NCBI GenBank assembly: GCA_025526995.1
Contig: JAHLKG010000020.1
Coordinates: 186,001 to 250,000, forward strand
Source: Powellomyces hirtus
Lineage: Eukaryota; Chytridiomycota; Chytridiomycetes; Spizellomycetales; Powellomycetaceae
Length of the DNA stretch: 64,000 nucleotides
Direction: 5' to 3'
Shown: positions 7,951 to 21,126 of the stretch, piece after piece
How the letters are laid out: each line of letters starts with the position of its first letter
Position numbering within the stretch: the stretch's first letter is position 1
Position numbers and translations under genes: made by a program
Notes under the pieces: model-generated
Seen by the model: only the letters and a program-made list of their open reading frames with translations
Told to the model about the DNA's origin: nothing
The model's database searches: none

Positions 7951-9359
7951 ATGGCAGGCGCTACCGGCACTGCTCCGCTAGGTTTCGAGCTTGCCAACTC
8001 GCCAACAGACGGGATATCCGCTTTGGCATTTAGTCCCGACGACCCAGAGTTGCTATTGGCGGCGAGTTGGGACAAGGTTGGGGTTGCATCCGGACGCCAT
8101 TCTGGTGAAAAATGACCAGCGCTGATTTTCTACTCTCCTACATTGCCCCTCCAGAAAGTGCGACTATATGATGTTAATGCAGATCTTCTGAGATCAGAAT
8201 GGACCCACAAAGCCGCCGTGTTGGACGTATGTTTTTCCACGGGCAGCCAATGCTTCAGCGTAGGCCTTGACCGTAAGCTTAAAAGGTAAGTGCTGGCAAT
8301 CAATCCAGTCGGTCAACTGCAAACTCAACTTCATAGTCGACAGTATGGACGTGACCACTTCAGCAGAAAGGATAATCGGTAGCCACGAGGATGCGATCCG
8401 ATGCGTAGTTTATGGTCAGCAGACCGGTGAGGCAATGAATGTATTGATGCAACCAAACCTTCGAACGCAGCTCATGTCAAAGATTCCTATCAGGGCAGGT
8501 AATGACAGGCAGTTGGGACAAGCACGTCGGGGTGTGGGACCCACGGACAAACGCATCGCTGGGAAAGTACACCCAGCCAGAGAAAGTGTTCTCAATGGAT
8601 GTGGTGGACTATACGCTCGTGGTCGCGATGGCAGGTCGAACCATTCATGTCTATGATGTTCGCAACATGAAGGAGACACTGCAACCAAGAGAAAGTGCCA
8701 TGAAGTTCATGACCCGAACGGTCCGGTGCATGCCAAATGGCAAGGGTAAGTGCATTCCGGCAAGATGTAACGAATGGCCATTCCATCAAGTTTTGGTCAC
8801 TTATCGTCGCATTAATCATCAGGTTTCGTAACGGGTTCTATCGAGGGTCGCGTAGCGGTAGAGTACTTCGATCCGGCGAAGGAGTCTCAAGCGAAAAAAT
8901 ACGCCTTCAAATGTCATCGCCAAACTATGGATGACATAGAACATATTTATGCTGTGAATGCAGTCGCGTTTCATCCCAAGTATGTGATGCTAACTTATGG
9001 TGGCTTAACGGTCGGTCCAAGCTTACAATCCGGAATACCCACAGGTTTGGAACATTCGCGACTGGCGGATCGGACGGAGTGTTGAACCTTTGGGATGGAA
9101 ACAACAGAAAGCGACTGCGCAGTTATCCCCAATATCCAACAGGCATTTCCGCATTGGCATTCAATTGCGATGGCTCTCTCCTGGCGGTCGCCTCCAGTTA
9201 CACATTCGACGAAGGCGAAAAAGAGTAAGATCTTCCGGACACGCATACTTCAGGCACAATCGTATATTGACACAAAATTCTCTCAGCCATCCCCCTGACA
9301 GCATCTATGTAAAATCGATGTCAGAGAATGAATGCAAACCGAAAACGCAAGCATCGTGA
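7951..9359 (+). CDS. BUB3: Spindle-checkpoint WD40 protein Bub3
   Basis: Seven exons: 7951-8076, 8155-8285, 8344-8426, 8494-8745, 8823-8979, 9045-9224 and 9287-9359 (333 residues). The exons join in phase. The product follows Bub3 along its length: [105 protein letters not shown] and [20 protein letters not shown], ending in a charged tail after DHPPD. Bub3 is a seven-bladed propeller that binds phosphorylated MELT motifs of Knl1 and carries Bub1 and BubR1/Mad3 to kinetochores. Splice sites are regular except GTTGGG for intron 1. Its stop is 52 bp from the stop of the convergent HYDIN-like gene. Confidence 0.93.
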
Positions 9360-9411
9360 GCATCGCTATGGGTGAGAAGCCTCACCGCTTCGTAACTATG
9401 TACATAGTGGT

Positions 9412-12400
9412 TCAATATTTGAACGCATCAACTGTCTTTGCATTTCGTGCACGTCTTTCCAATGGCACCCATGTCCTCCACACACTCTGATCCCGCCGGA
9501 TCTCCTCTTTCACCTGTACTGGCGCAAGGGACTCCCTTTTGAATGGAGGAGGACGTCCCAAAATGAAGTCTAAGTTTATGTCGGAATCAGGTTCCTCGTC
9601 GCATAGGATTGGATCAATGTCTAGTTGTGTTATCTATAGCGGGCATGATAAGTTTACACACTTTACTCGTATGATAGGGAGATATAGGCATCCTACCTCG
9701 ATTGCTGGGTAGGAGAGAAGATTTTGAATGATGGATTCCTCATTGTCCTCTGGTGGCTGCTTGAGCTCTTCTTTTTTGAACCCAATGAACTAAGGGACAA
9801 GCAGTCAGTAGTTGTATCTTCCTGCACAAAGAGCCTTCATGCCTGAACTCACAGTATCAACCAGAGCGTTGACAGAGGCGATACTAGGGATTTGCCCATT
9901 GGTTCTCATGTCTTCAACGGTCCGTAATAATTCCATCCGTTTCTCGAGGGATTGATTGCTCGCGGATGGAATGGGAGTATGAGGAGTGTTTTGGTTCCAG
10001 ACAGTCCCTTCATGCTCAAGAGCACCCGCAGTATCCGCATCATGCCCAGGATAATCCGATAGGCCGCTTGAAAAGTTTGTTTCTTTGGTCAGGACCTCCG
10101 GGGGGTTTTCTGCAGATTCCGCCTCCTCGGTCATAGTGCTGATTGGTGCAGGTGGTGCAGGCCCAGGAATGTGTACAGCAGTCTTAGGCACTGGTCCGAT
10201 GGTCGTCGCAATGGGCTGAGTCAAAATTTCCTCGAGCCCAGCTTGCTTTCTGGTGAGTTCTTCTTGGAACTCATCTGTATCGTTTCGCAGTGGTGGTGAT
10301 ATGGGTGATTGACTCTTGGTCACCTCTTCAAACAGAAATATGCCTGAAGTTCTTTCAAAAACAGGCCTCATATCGGACAATTGCGCCATGCCCCGAGACG
10401 ACATGTATAGCGAAATGAGCCATTCGCAAATCATCATGTCTAGCTTGTATCTCCGGCTGAATCGTCTGATCCAGTCATCAAGATTTCCGAACTGAACTTC
10501 TCTCCCAAATGGTCCCGGCGCCTGGACCTACAATTGCCTTAGCGAATGAAACATGTATGTAGTGTTCACTTAGAAGATTACTCACTGCTGGGAGATGTTC
10601 TCCATCAAGAATTTGTTTTGACCGCGGATCGAGAACAATCTTGACACCGACTCCTGCATGCACCAGTATGAGCCCTCCAAAGTTTGAGAGATGAAGCGGA
10701 GCGACTCTTACCAGTCAGATTTACGCTGTGCGTCCGCTCTTTCGTACAGACTAGAAGCTTGGTCTGAAAGGGTCCAATCTTTGATATTGTAATTCCGAAG
10801 AAGCATCTGGTACTTCGATTGGGCCTCAACACGAGCGGTTCAGGCATCTTTATGAAACAGTCGTCCGTCTCTTCACCAGATTTGAAGGTGATGAATAAAA
10901 CGACATCTCCTTTGTTCATCAGAAGTATGCTATGGTAGACTCGAAGATCACATGGACAGCGACCTAGCCAACAGAACCGATGAGAATCAAATTTGGAGAA
11001 ACCTAGCAGAGATCTTGCTTACCAAGATCGAGAGCGGGTGGGGAAAACTCCAATTTCATTGCTCCCCCAATGCCGACTACCACGATTTCTTTGTAATTGA
11101 TGCCCTTACACTCAACGAGAAACGTGTGCGCAAATTTGCCACTACCAGTTGGTTTGAAGAATGCCTCGATATCTAATGACTCCTTGGGCTCCAATGTCCC
11201 TGAACTTGTGCCGACCGAATAGCTCGCTTCTCTCGAAGGTGGGATAGAGAAATGAACAGGTACCTTCCCCTTGTTCGTGAGGTTAAAGACCTCCTTATAT
11301 AAGTGGCCCACTGCACACACTCCAAAATCGAGATACATATTCTTGATGACGAGTTCGGGAAACGCTGCTTTTCCGCGCACTTGAATGTTGAACGTGCCGA
11401 TGTTGGTAACCATTGCAATATGCGTTCGCAGCTCGTATCCTCCCGATGGATTCCAAGTGATCTGGAACACACTCGCCTCTCCGCCGAGAACAGTGCCGCT
11501 CGAGGGCGTGACCTTCAGAGGATAAGAACTTTTTACCGAAAACTCCAGTGGATAACGCCCGTAATTGGTAAATGAGATCGGCTTCGTCGTATTTTCCAGC
11601 ACCGGACAGATTCCCATGTTGCAAACATTGAATTCCTCAGCCCGCAGTAATGCTTCCTCGCATTGCCCTTTCACTTTCACATAGTACAGCTTGTCGATGA
11701 GATCCGTTCGCACCACCAAGCGTTCCTCGAACTGCGCTACTTCGTGTTTTACATGTGTCACAGTCACAGTCGTGCTTCTTCCAGGCTGCAACATCCCCTT
11801 GGCATGACCTATCGTGAACATGGAGGGTTTCACGCTGTCGCGAACGCTGTAGCTCGTCCGCACCGTCCCCACGTTCTGAATGCTGAGGCGAATACTAGGC
11901 GTGGTAGTACGTTCGAACATTCCAAAATCGAGCTCCTCAGTATCAAACTCTAGGATTGCCGTTCCCGCATGCAGCAAAAGTGGCACTTTGTGGGTACTAT
12001 AAGGTGAGGAGACCGTGAGCACCACGGTGCTCTTGGTTTCTCTCGATGGAGTGTACGCGATGATGACTTCGCTCTCGCTGAATGGGTGTATCACCAGCGA
12101 AGCAGGCAGAAACTCGATATCCGGAAACTCTCGTTCAAGCTTGAACGTGACTGGGTAATTGACGTCGCCGACATTCTTCAGGCCCAGCTTTTGTTCGTAA
12201 GAGTTGCCAATCAAACATTCTGAGAATTCCAAAGCTACTTTCGAGACAATCAACACCGCTTCTCTTCCAAGACCAATGAGTTCAATTTCCCAAGACTCAG
12301 CATTTGTTCCTACTATAAGACGGCCTGGCGCCGGGCTCTCCTCGTGAGGATTGAAGACGATCGGCAAGTTAAACGTTTGACCTGGGAAGAGAGAGATTCG

Positions 12401-15400
12401 GGAAGTCGGCCAATCCATGCCTTTGAAGAAAGTGTCCGTCTCATGCAGCTCGAATCGGTTGAGATGCAAGACAGCGTTGCCTTCGTTGTTGACTGGTAAG
12501 AAGGATACCGTATCTTTTCCGATCATACAGTGACCGAAATCGAAACGGCGGTATCTGGACAAGGACACTTTCGTGTACCCTCCACCCCCATACATCTTTA
12601 ACCGGATCGGCTGCGAAATGTCCGGCTCGAAAATGACATCGCCATTCTGAATTGCTTCATCCGTTGGTTCGAAAGTGAAGCGCACCGTCGTAGTTTGTCC
12701 AACTTTCAAGGAGCCTCGACTGGGAACCACTTTTAATGACGGGTTCGGATTCGTGAAGTGGTAGTTGATGTCCTTGTGACCAACGTTTGTGAAGGTCCGC
12801 ATTATAAATTCTGACTCCCCCAGCGGTTGCCGGTGAAAGTTTAGCATGCGTGTGTCATCGCATACAATATTTACCGTCTTCGGCGTCGCCGTTAAAGAAA
12901 TCTCATGAGGAGCAGTATTCGGAACGCTTGGCCTCACCACCAATGTCGCCAAGAACGTGTCTTCCGTCGCAAGATCTATTTCCACATTCAATGTGACTTC
13001 GCCATAGCTAGGCAAGATGCAAACAGGAGGATCAATGCGGAGATACGGCTTCACGTCCGACAATGACTGGCTCGTCAGCTGCGTGTTCGAAATGAGATGG
13101 AAAAACATTTGTCGTCTCTTGAAGTGCGCCGAGTATTGCGCTGGCAGCCCCTTCTTAGCCGGAAAGACTTGACTTGAGCTCCCTGCAACACGACCGGCTA
13201 TATTGCTTGTACTGTTGGAAGCGCTCCTCTGACCCTGTGGCGTCGAGGTGCCACTAGTTGCGGCGGGCCGGCCGGATTGGTCCTTGAGAAGATTGCGAAT
13301 TCTTCCCAGGGTGGATCCCCAGAGTTTGCTCAAAGGATCCCCTCCCGTGTTGGTTTCTTCGAGCATTTCAACTCTGCGGATCATCAACTCTATCAGTTTC
13401 CATCTGTCCTTAGCAGTAAGAATAATCGCCGAAACACCCATGTCGTTGCAAAGCTGCTGCCGAGCCCATCCTGATCTCGGGTCAAGGGCTGAGAAGTTGT
13501 CGTTCAGCCGTATAAAAGCAGAGGATGGCTCACTAGAATGGCCGACGACCAACCATTCGGCCGTCAAGGTTGCCGGGATGGAGCCACTGTTGACAATAAC
13601 CACCTTGCGACGGTACACGTAGTTTGTTGCAATGTCCCCCATGTTTAAGTCCCCTCGGTGAGTTATTTGAAGAGTTCCTCCTTTTCCTCGCATTGGTAAA
13701 ATGAACGAGCCACCTTCAGACCGTATCTGAATCTGTCCAGCCGAAACTGTCGGGGATCGGGCGACGAAGCGGGCAATGAGTTCCACTCCGGTCCCGGGAG
13801 GGATTGTAGCGCGGAGGGTGGAATACCAATTCCAAATGGTCCGTTTGGATGGCGAAGGTGGCTCGGGACGTGAGGAACCGGCTTTCAGCGGCTGATATGG
13901 AATGGGCTCTCCGATAGACGCTATGACATATTCATCGTTGTCCACCACCGCTTCCATGGAGATCTCGACCATCCCGACATTGTAAAGGAAAAAGTGTTTC
14001 TCGGATGCGCTGTTGAATGGAACCATGCCGAAGTCCAAGCCGTTGATGGACATGTCCTTTTCATCTGCGTACACACATTCCAGCTTTCCAATACCACCGC
14101 TCGCTTCCATCTGCAGACGAAGGGGCTCTTTCTCCCACAAGATTTTCATTGTAGTCTGAAATCTGGTCTCCGAGTTTGGCCGAAAATAGACCTTCAACGG
14201 AATAGAGCCGCCAGGCACAATGAATCCACGGAGTGGTTGAACGTCGAATTCCGGCATGCTAAACGGTTGCACCAGATAATCGACTCCGAAGGGACCTTCG
14301 TTTTTGAGTTGCAAGGTGTGAATGTATTCAGAGTTGATAGGATGAACACCCAGGTCCAGAGATCGAATCTCCCCCATTCCACTCAAAAGTTCATTTGCCT
14401 GGCCATAAAGGGTTAGCCTTGGAAGCGCCGCTCGTCCACAGATCTCAACATCTTCGAACTGATCTCCGAAATAGACCCGTAGCCGGGTCTCAACCAATGA
14501 CTCTGTGAAGGGCGAGAACTCTATGACCATATCCGTCTTTGCGTACGGTTTGCAATGACCATCAGGATTCAAGAGCGAAAATCCTTTGCTAGCCAGTTGC
14601 TCCACCCAGGGCTGTTTCTGATTCGCCTCATCCGTGGAGTGTTCAGCATCCCATGAGGCGACATCCTCTCCGTTGTTGTAGATGCTCCAATTGCTGTTCG
14701 CAGGTTCTGGACGCAAGTGATAATCCACGCCAAGATTTCCCGTATTTGAGATTGTCAATGGCTTCCGGAATACTCGATGCAGTCGACAGACGCCAAAGTC
14801 TATGAGGCTCAAGGGTGAGTCAATCTTGAGCACAGCGCGGCCTCCAACACCCTTGACTTGAGCAGTCGAACTCTTAAACTCATAGTTCAGATTCAACTGA
14901 CACTCGTATTCTGCCAGCATGTCAGGGATAAATGTTAAGGTAATCTCTACAGATTCACCCACCGCCAGCGAGCCTGAGGTGGGCTCGATACTGATGGTAT
15001 TTGGCTTCGACGGAATCGATCTGGGCGCTGGCTTCCCTTCCGCGTCGTTGGGAGTGGCAGCTTTGTTCTCGAGACTCAGAATGAAAGGAAGACTGATATT
15101 CCCCTCATTTGCCATTGTGAAGATCTTCTTGTAGACGCCATTAACGGCGCACACTCCGAAATCAAGATTGTCGAGGATGTCCGAAGGAGTGAAAGCCAGT
15201 TTTGGCACGCCGACGGATCCCTGAAGAGCTAAGATGAAATGATCTCCACGACTGTCAGACGAGCGCAGGAACGCTTTCACTTTCAAAGTCTCTACAACTT
15301 GAGGTACGTAGACAATGTTAATGTCCTTCGTCGTATTGGGGCCGATCGTGACCTCGAAGCTGTCTTTGTCGTCTAGGGAAATTCCTGGGTGATGACAACT

Positions 15401-18400
15401 GAAGACGATGTGCGCTTCTGCGGCACCTTTGTTTTGCACTGTCACTGGCTGTACATTGCGAGTCATGAATAGAGCGGTCCCGAAGTCGACCATCCTTGTC
15501 AAAACGACTAATTCTGGGTAACTTCCCATTCCTTTGAGCTTGATGACGATCGGTTCCACACTGTAGCCAGCTTGCGGGTGCGGGAGAATTCTCAAGGTTT
15601 CTATCAGCTGCCCAACGGCCTTCGGAACAAACTTAACCACAATATCCACAGCACCAGCCCCTTCCAAGAGACCCTGCTCGGGGTCCGCTGAAAACTGCGT
15701 GTTGCTACATTCCACGAAATACTTCAGCGGCAAGATGCCCTGATTTCGCACTGACAGCCGATAGGATTTTTTGGTGCCTACACGGATGATTCCAAAATCC
15801 ATCTCTTCAACGTCGACTGTTAGTCGACTAGAAGCCCCGGTTCCATGGACAACAATTTGCGTCTCGGCGAAGTCCTCAGTGCGGAGGGTACAGTAGCAGT
15901 TTACTTCGTATTGCGCCAGACTTGGCGTAAAGGCGACTGCGACCGACTGTGTGCACCCAGGGAACAATTTTCCAGACAACGGGAAGAAAGATATTGGGGG
16001 CGGTATGGATTTTTCGTCTTTCGGGAGCGGAAGAGGGTCAAATCTCTCAATGGCTGTGTACTTGAAGGAATCCTGTGTCAGCGTCCAGGACAGGGCCACT
16101 GAGCCCGTGTTTGTAAATTTGATGTCCGACTTGTGCCTGATATGAACCGCACGAACACCATATTCAATTCGTTTCTCCCATAGTTGGAAGGCGGGCTGCA
16201 GATTGCCGCGGATCCAAAACAGATACGTTTCCACCTCTCCGCTCGACCTCTCCAGGTCCACCTTAATGGTCGCGTCATGCTCGCCCTTTTCAAACCCTGA
16301 GAACATGAGGTTAACCCCAACATTCTGGCTGGCGGGAAGTCGAAACGGGAACGCTTTAGAGATGGTGGGCTGCCCGCTCACAGACTGAGAAATGGATTTG
16401 TAGCGGCGACGCCGAGGTGCAGTATTGACGCTTGACACAACCGACTGCCGTCCAAACCCTGCCGTACCGCCGGCTTGCTCGGCTGCACGGTGGTCTAGTT
16501 CGTCCCAGTCTGTCTCAACTGCATCCATTTGAACGCTACCAAAATCAACTAGTCCAAGGTGTTGAACCGTACTTTCACCAGGCACCTCTTCTATGAATTT
16601 CCAGGCGACAAACTGCTCATCACTCAGTACGATGCTTTTGATGGTGTAGTCAAACGATCCAGTGTTGACAATCGTGAATGTTTTCTCTTTCGGATGACCC
16701 ATTTCGACATATCCAAAATCGATGATGTTTTCTTGCGAGTGCATTACATCACTGTCGGCGAAAGGATTATTGGGATCAACCGGAGCAGTCAGCCGAACCG
16801 GATTTGCCAGGTTTGACGTGAGTCCCGAGTGACCACCAGTGCCAAGGATTGGGACGGTCCTGGTCTTTCCACCGAAAGATGTTATCAAAAGCTCACTGTA
16901 ACTCTTGCTTCGGGTAGGCTCAAAGACTGCCTGCAAGTCAAGCTTCGATTGCTTTTTCATTTCGACATCTGTGTGCAGTGTTCTGAACGGAGAAGCTACC
17001 ATGATTGACATACGGCTCATCAAGGGTTGGTTATTGATGATCGTCAACGTTCGGCTCACTTGACTGCCTATTTCCACGTCGCCGTGCAGTAAATACTCTG
17101 GCATAGTCGTCGTGTCTTCGGTGCCTACGTTACAGCTGAAGAGCAGCTGTCGGATAGTGCGCTTGGACTTCCCACGCATGTGTTCCGAGTTGACAATGTG
17201 CATCACAGGGTCCATGTACTCCATAAACAGCTTGGCTCGATATTCTCCGGAACTGGTGGCTTGGAAAGTCACCTCCAGTGTGTAGAACTCGTAAGGCTTC
17301 AAACTTATTCTTGGAAGCGACAAACCAAATGGGCACCACTCTGAAGTAGTGGATCCAGTTGGAACAATCATGGGCAGTCCATCGGCTTGCAGTCCTTGCC
17401 CGGACTGTCCAATGGAGGCCATGCGCCCTTCCCAAACGACATCAAAAGGGGCACGATTGCGTAAAAAGAACCGTCGTGTAAATTTCTCCATCACCTTCAG
17501 TGGCGGATAGTTGACACTGCCAACATTGTCCCGTGCTTCAAGTGACACTAGATCCCCGACAATACCGTGAAGCCCACTGCTCACCATTCCAGGCTTTTTG
17601 TCATTGGCGTCAAACACCGTCACGGCTCCCAGAATGATACGATGCTTGGCTTCTGGGTCCGGGAGGTCGTCGAGGAAAGTCGTGTCCAATCGAATCGATA
17701 TGTCAAAAGTTGCCATGCCTTCCACCTCCCCTTCCAGGGGGACATCGGTATAGAAATGTTCTGATATCGCAAGGCGATACTTTTGAGTCACACTTGTTAG
17801 GTTTGTCACCGTCACATATTCGCAAATATCTTCAAATCGTCCGCTCAAATGCGCACCGAACACCACCTGCAAAGATGGCTCTAGTTCGAATATCTCAGAA
17901 GATTTGATAAGCTCCCCCTCTGAGGCGGGATCATGTGAGGGCTTTTTGGCTAATACACCGGTCGCCTGCTCAACTGAAGGGTTTCCCACGAACCGCCGAA
18001 GCAACTCCAGTGGTCTTTCCCTTGCGAGATAAGTGTCATTTACTGCAATGGCAGCCATCTGTATGGTCGCGACAGGCCACTTTCGAGGTTTCAGCATTTG
18101 GACAGTCAGTGGTGCTTTGAAGGTTCCCCATGTAGCACTCAAAAACTCAATTCGCAGCACCACTGTCAAGCGAGGTCCAAGCGTGACTGAGACACCAATC
18201 ATATCCGGTCCTTCATATGGTCTCCCTTCGACTTGCAAAACAACGCCGCTGGGCGCTTTCCGATTCGCGAGTTCTGCGTCCGCAAGCCGCACCGCGAAGG
18301 GAGACCCTGAAGGGACAGTGGCAAGAAAGTGCACGGGTGTATTGCTCAGATTGACCAATGGGATCTGAACAAGCGCCGTATGTGAAACGAGTGCCGTTGG

Positions 18401-20885
18401 AAAGACCACTCTATCGTACACTGGAAACCAGATGGCCGGTCCGGAGAAAGAAAAGACTTCAAGCGGGATCGGCATCGTGTGTGGGGCGTGGAACGTAAGG
18501 GATTCCTGCCTGCTTCCGGTGAAGTCCGAGCGGAAGGCCACATTTATTCTCCTCTCCTCCAAAGGTTGGAGCGAGAGGGGTCGGTTCTCGTTTACAACAA
18601 TTTCGCTGGTACTGCATACGAAACTGACGGCCATAGGGAATTTGTCGCGGTTCCTGATCGTCAGGCGTTTCACAACGGGATTGTAGAATACGTCTGTCGG
18701 TCCGAAGTCAAGCTTTGTATCCAATATGTGCAGGGCTTGCCCAGCTATTCCGTCCAATCTGATCTTTGAGACCTCTCCTCCGAATGCCACCAGTAATAGC
18801 TGGTCAGAGATGTTCCCGTCGAAGGTCGGCACAAATTTGATTTGGAAAGCTTTTTTTTCCTTTGGATTAAGTATCGTCTGTGTCGGGTAAATTTGGAACA
18901 TTGGACTGGTTGCAGAAGGGACCACCAGCATAACAATTGGGCAGTCGACTGGCAGAAGGTTTGTAGCCATAAAAACCATTGTTCGGCTGTCACCGATGGG
19001 ACATACACCGAAACCGAGCTGCACAGGGGAAATCTTGACTGCCGGCATGTTGTACCCACGCAAGTTGATCCTACGCTGCATTATGTTAGCAAGTGTGCGG
19101 TGCAGCGGATGTATTAAAAAAGTTATACCTCTCGAATGCCAATCCACTCGCGGCACGAATCCTTAGAAAACCGGATATTTCTGGACTTTTTCTTACAATG
19201 TATGGACAAGACGTGAACGACACTGTGACGGTAATGGACTCACTTCTTGGAACTACACCAAAAGAAGGCGTGGCGTGGAAGAAGTTTGATGGACCAGTTT
19301 GCAACCGGAAGGCGATGTCATGCGTCATTGATTTGTTTTGCAGAAATATCTCCTTTCGGAATGGATATCGATTGAACAGCAACACGGGGGGGTTCAGGTT
19401 GAATGACAATGAGGACGCTTCCATTGTGTCTACGTTCTGGTCCTCCGAGCGTTCTTCGATCTCCTTCTGCGGGCTGTTGCTGGCTTGTCGAAAACACGTC
19501 GTAAGCGAGGCTTTCGAAGTGACCATGTCTCCATGTTCAGATCTTGCGTACCTTTTAGATATTCGGCCTCCTTTTTAATGAGGTCAAACAATTGTAGCCG
19601 GAATGACGCCACCTCGTAAGCCAAAACATTGTATGGCTCTAAGACATCCCGGTGGGTCTGACTCCGCTTATAAAAATCAGTGGAAGGTTTTCCGCTCCTC
19701 CTGTAGCTGTCCAACGACAACCATGCCCATTTTCTAGCAGCATATCCTCCAGCATTGACTCTGGTCAGGTGATCGGATGTGCAAGCTATGTCCTTGAGCT
19801 GAGCATCGTCCGGGCGGGGAAACCACACTGACCAGAAGGTGGAGATTTCCTTCTTAACAATGGGGTGAATGCTTTTGGAATCAGTATCCGCTGTGCCAGT
19901 AGTACCGGAAACTGCGTTTGATGAATTTTCGGATTGTACAATGCTGTTGGATAGCTTCATAATTGGATCGCGGAAAAATCGCTCCACACGAAGGCGGCTT
20001 CTATTTGTCATGGGCAGATGTGCGTGAATAGCGTGGATGGCAGTTGCTTGAAGGCAGTGATGGGCTTTTGACCCGAGTAGTGTCGCCAAGAGACGATCAA
20101 TGTAGCCCATGAACTCTGATTCCATGGCCTCCGGGGTTGGCAGGAAACTGGTGCATGCTTGAAGCAGTTGGAGTCGCGTACGAAATTTTTGCGGGGTGAC
20201 ATAGTGCGTGCTGTCCATTGCGGATGGATCGAATTTGAGATGTCCACCCAGATCTGGAGGAAAAACTCTGAACAGTTGACTGAGGATGGCATTGAAAGCC
20301 TTTCGCCGCAATCCTACTGGAAATTGGGGGTCACACATCATTTCTGCCATCTCTCCGAGAATCCGTGCAGCTAAACACCGGTTATTCCACGACTGGCCAC
20401 ACGGTAGAAACTCATTAGCCTCCTAAATGACACGAGAGCACATGCTGAAGGCTTGTAGATGGTTCGCACCTCATCTCCGGTCACCATCTTGATAAGAATT
20501 GAGACGAGTTTGCGGCGTGAATCGGTTTGTGTTAACGTCCTGGATATGAATTTGGACGCCATCGATGCACATAGCAAGCCAAAATATCGCAACGAGGATT
20601 CATGTAACTCCAGGTATAACTGGATGATATGCCATGCGGATTCATATTCGGGGCAGTTTGAAAATGTCTGCAAAAGGCACATGTGACTGTGAGTTTGGCA
20701 AGAAACTGAGTACTCGATCAGGCAAAGCAGTTACTCACAAAATCCGTAGCAAGCAGACGCCCCGCTCGACGAAGGTTGGAATATGAAACAGGATTTTCAG
20801 ACTTTGATCGTTCGTCTGCATTCATATTTGCCTCCCCTTTAATCTCCTCCTTTTTCGACGGTGGACAGCTCACGTTTCTATTCAT
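9412..20885 (-). CDS. Giant ASH-repeat axonemal protein, HYDIN/CFAP47-like
   Basis: Proposed exons, 5' to 3': 20739-20885, about 20442-20667, about 19552-20370, about 19129-19453, 11023-19070, 10712-10963, 10586-10653, 9853-10527, 9697-9789 and 9412-9633, about 3,620 residues. Introns are mostly 58-75 nt. Joins around exons 2-4 are the least certain. The 8-kb exon is a series of about 15 MSP/PapD-like ASH repeats with the pattern LDFGVCAVG...Y.....LTNKGKVPV (for example IDFGYVEMG, MDFGIIRVG, LDFGMFERT, LDFGVCAVG). ASH repeats of this kind build HYDIN, CFAP47 and related central-pair proteins of motile cilia. The N-terminal 390 residues look helical (ARM/HEAT-like), and the C-terminal part has a conserved-looking LDDWIRRFSRRYKLDMM segment. 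I cannot tell HYDIN from CFAP47 by eye. It shares a 241-bp divergent promoter with the Sen1 gene. Confidence 0.8.
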
Positions 20886-21126
20886 CGATCATCCATCCCT
20901 GTCCCCGACGTGACGTGCAGAGCAACGCGTCCGTTAGTCAGCGTCCTTCATGTCCGACTGCACGGACGGCTTAGCCTCATCTGCTGCGCACGGTTTCTGA
21001 GAAATAGTCTTAGACTCGGGCGACACTTTTGACAGTTTCGCATTAACCTCCTCCGAGACCGCTGTCCAACCATCAGAAGTCGTTAGATTAGGGCCTCATG
21101 TTTCTACACCTGTTGCGTCAGTACTC
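20886..21126. promoter_or_regulatory. 241-bp divergent promoter between the HYDIN-like gene and SEN1
   Basis: The start codons of the two genes face away from each other across this segment. I see no TATA box or known motif. The link couples a flagellar gene to a general transcription-termination gene by position only. Confidence 0.45.

Noticed and set aside
13994..14416. 140-codon plus-strand ORF inside the HYDIN-like gene
   Set aside because: It is antisense to a conserved ASH-repeat exon, with no motif and no splice partner.
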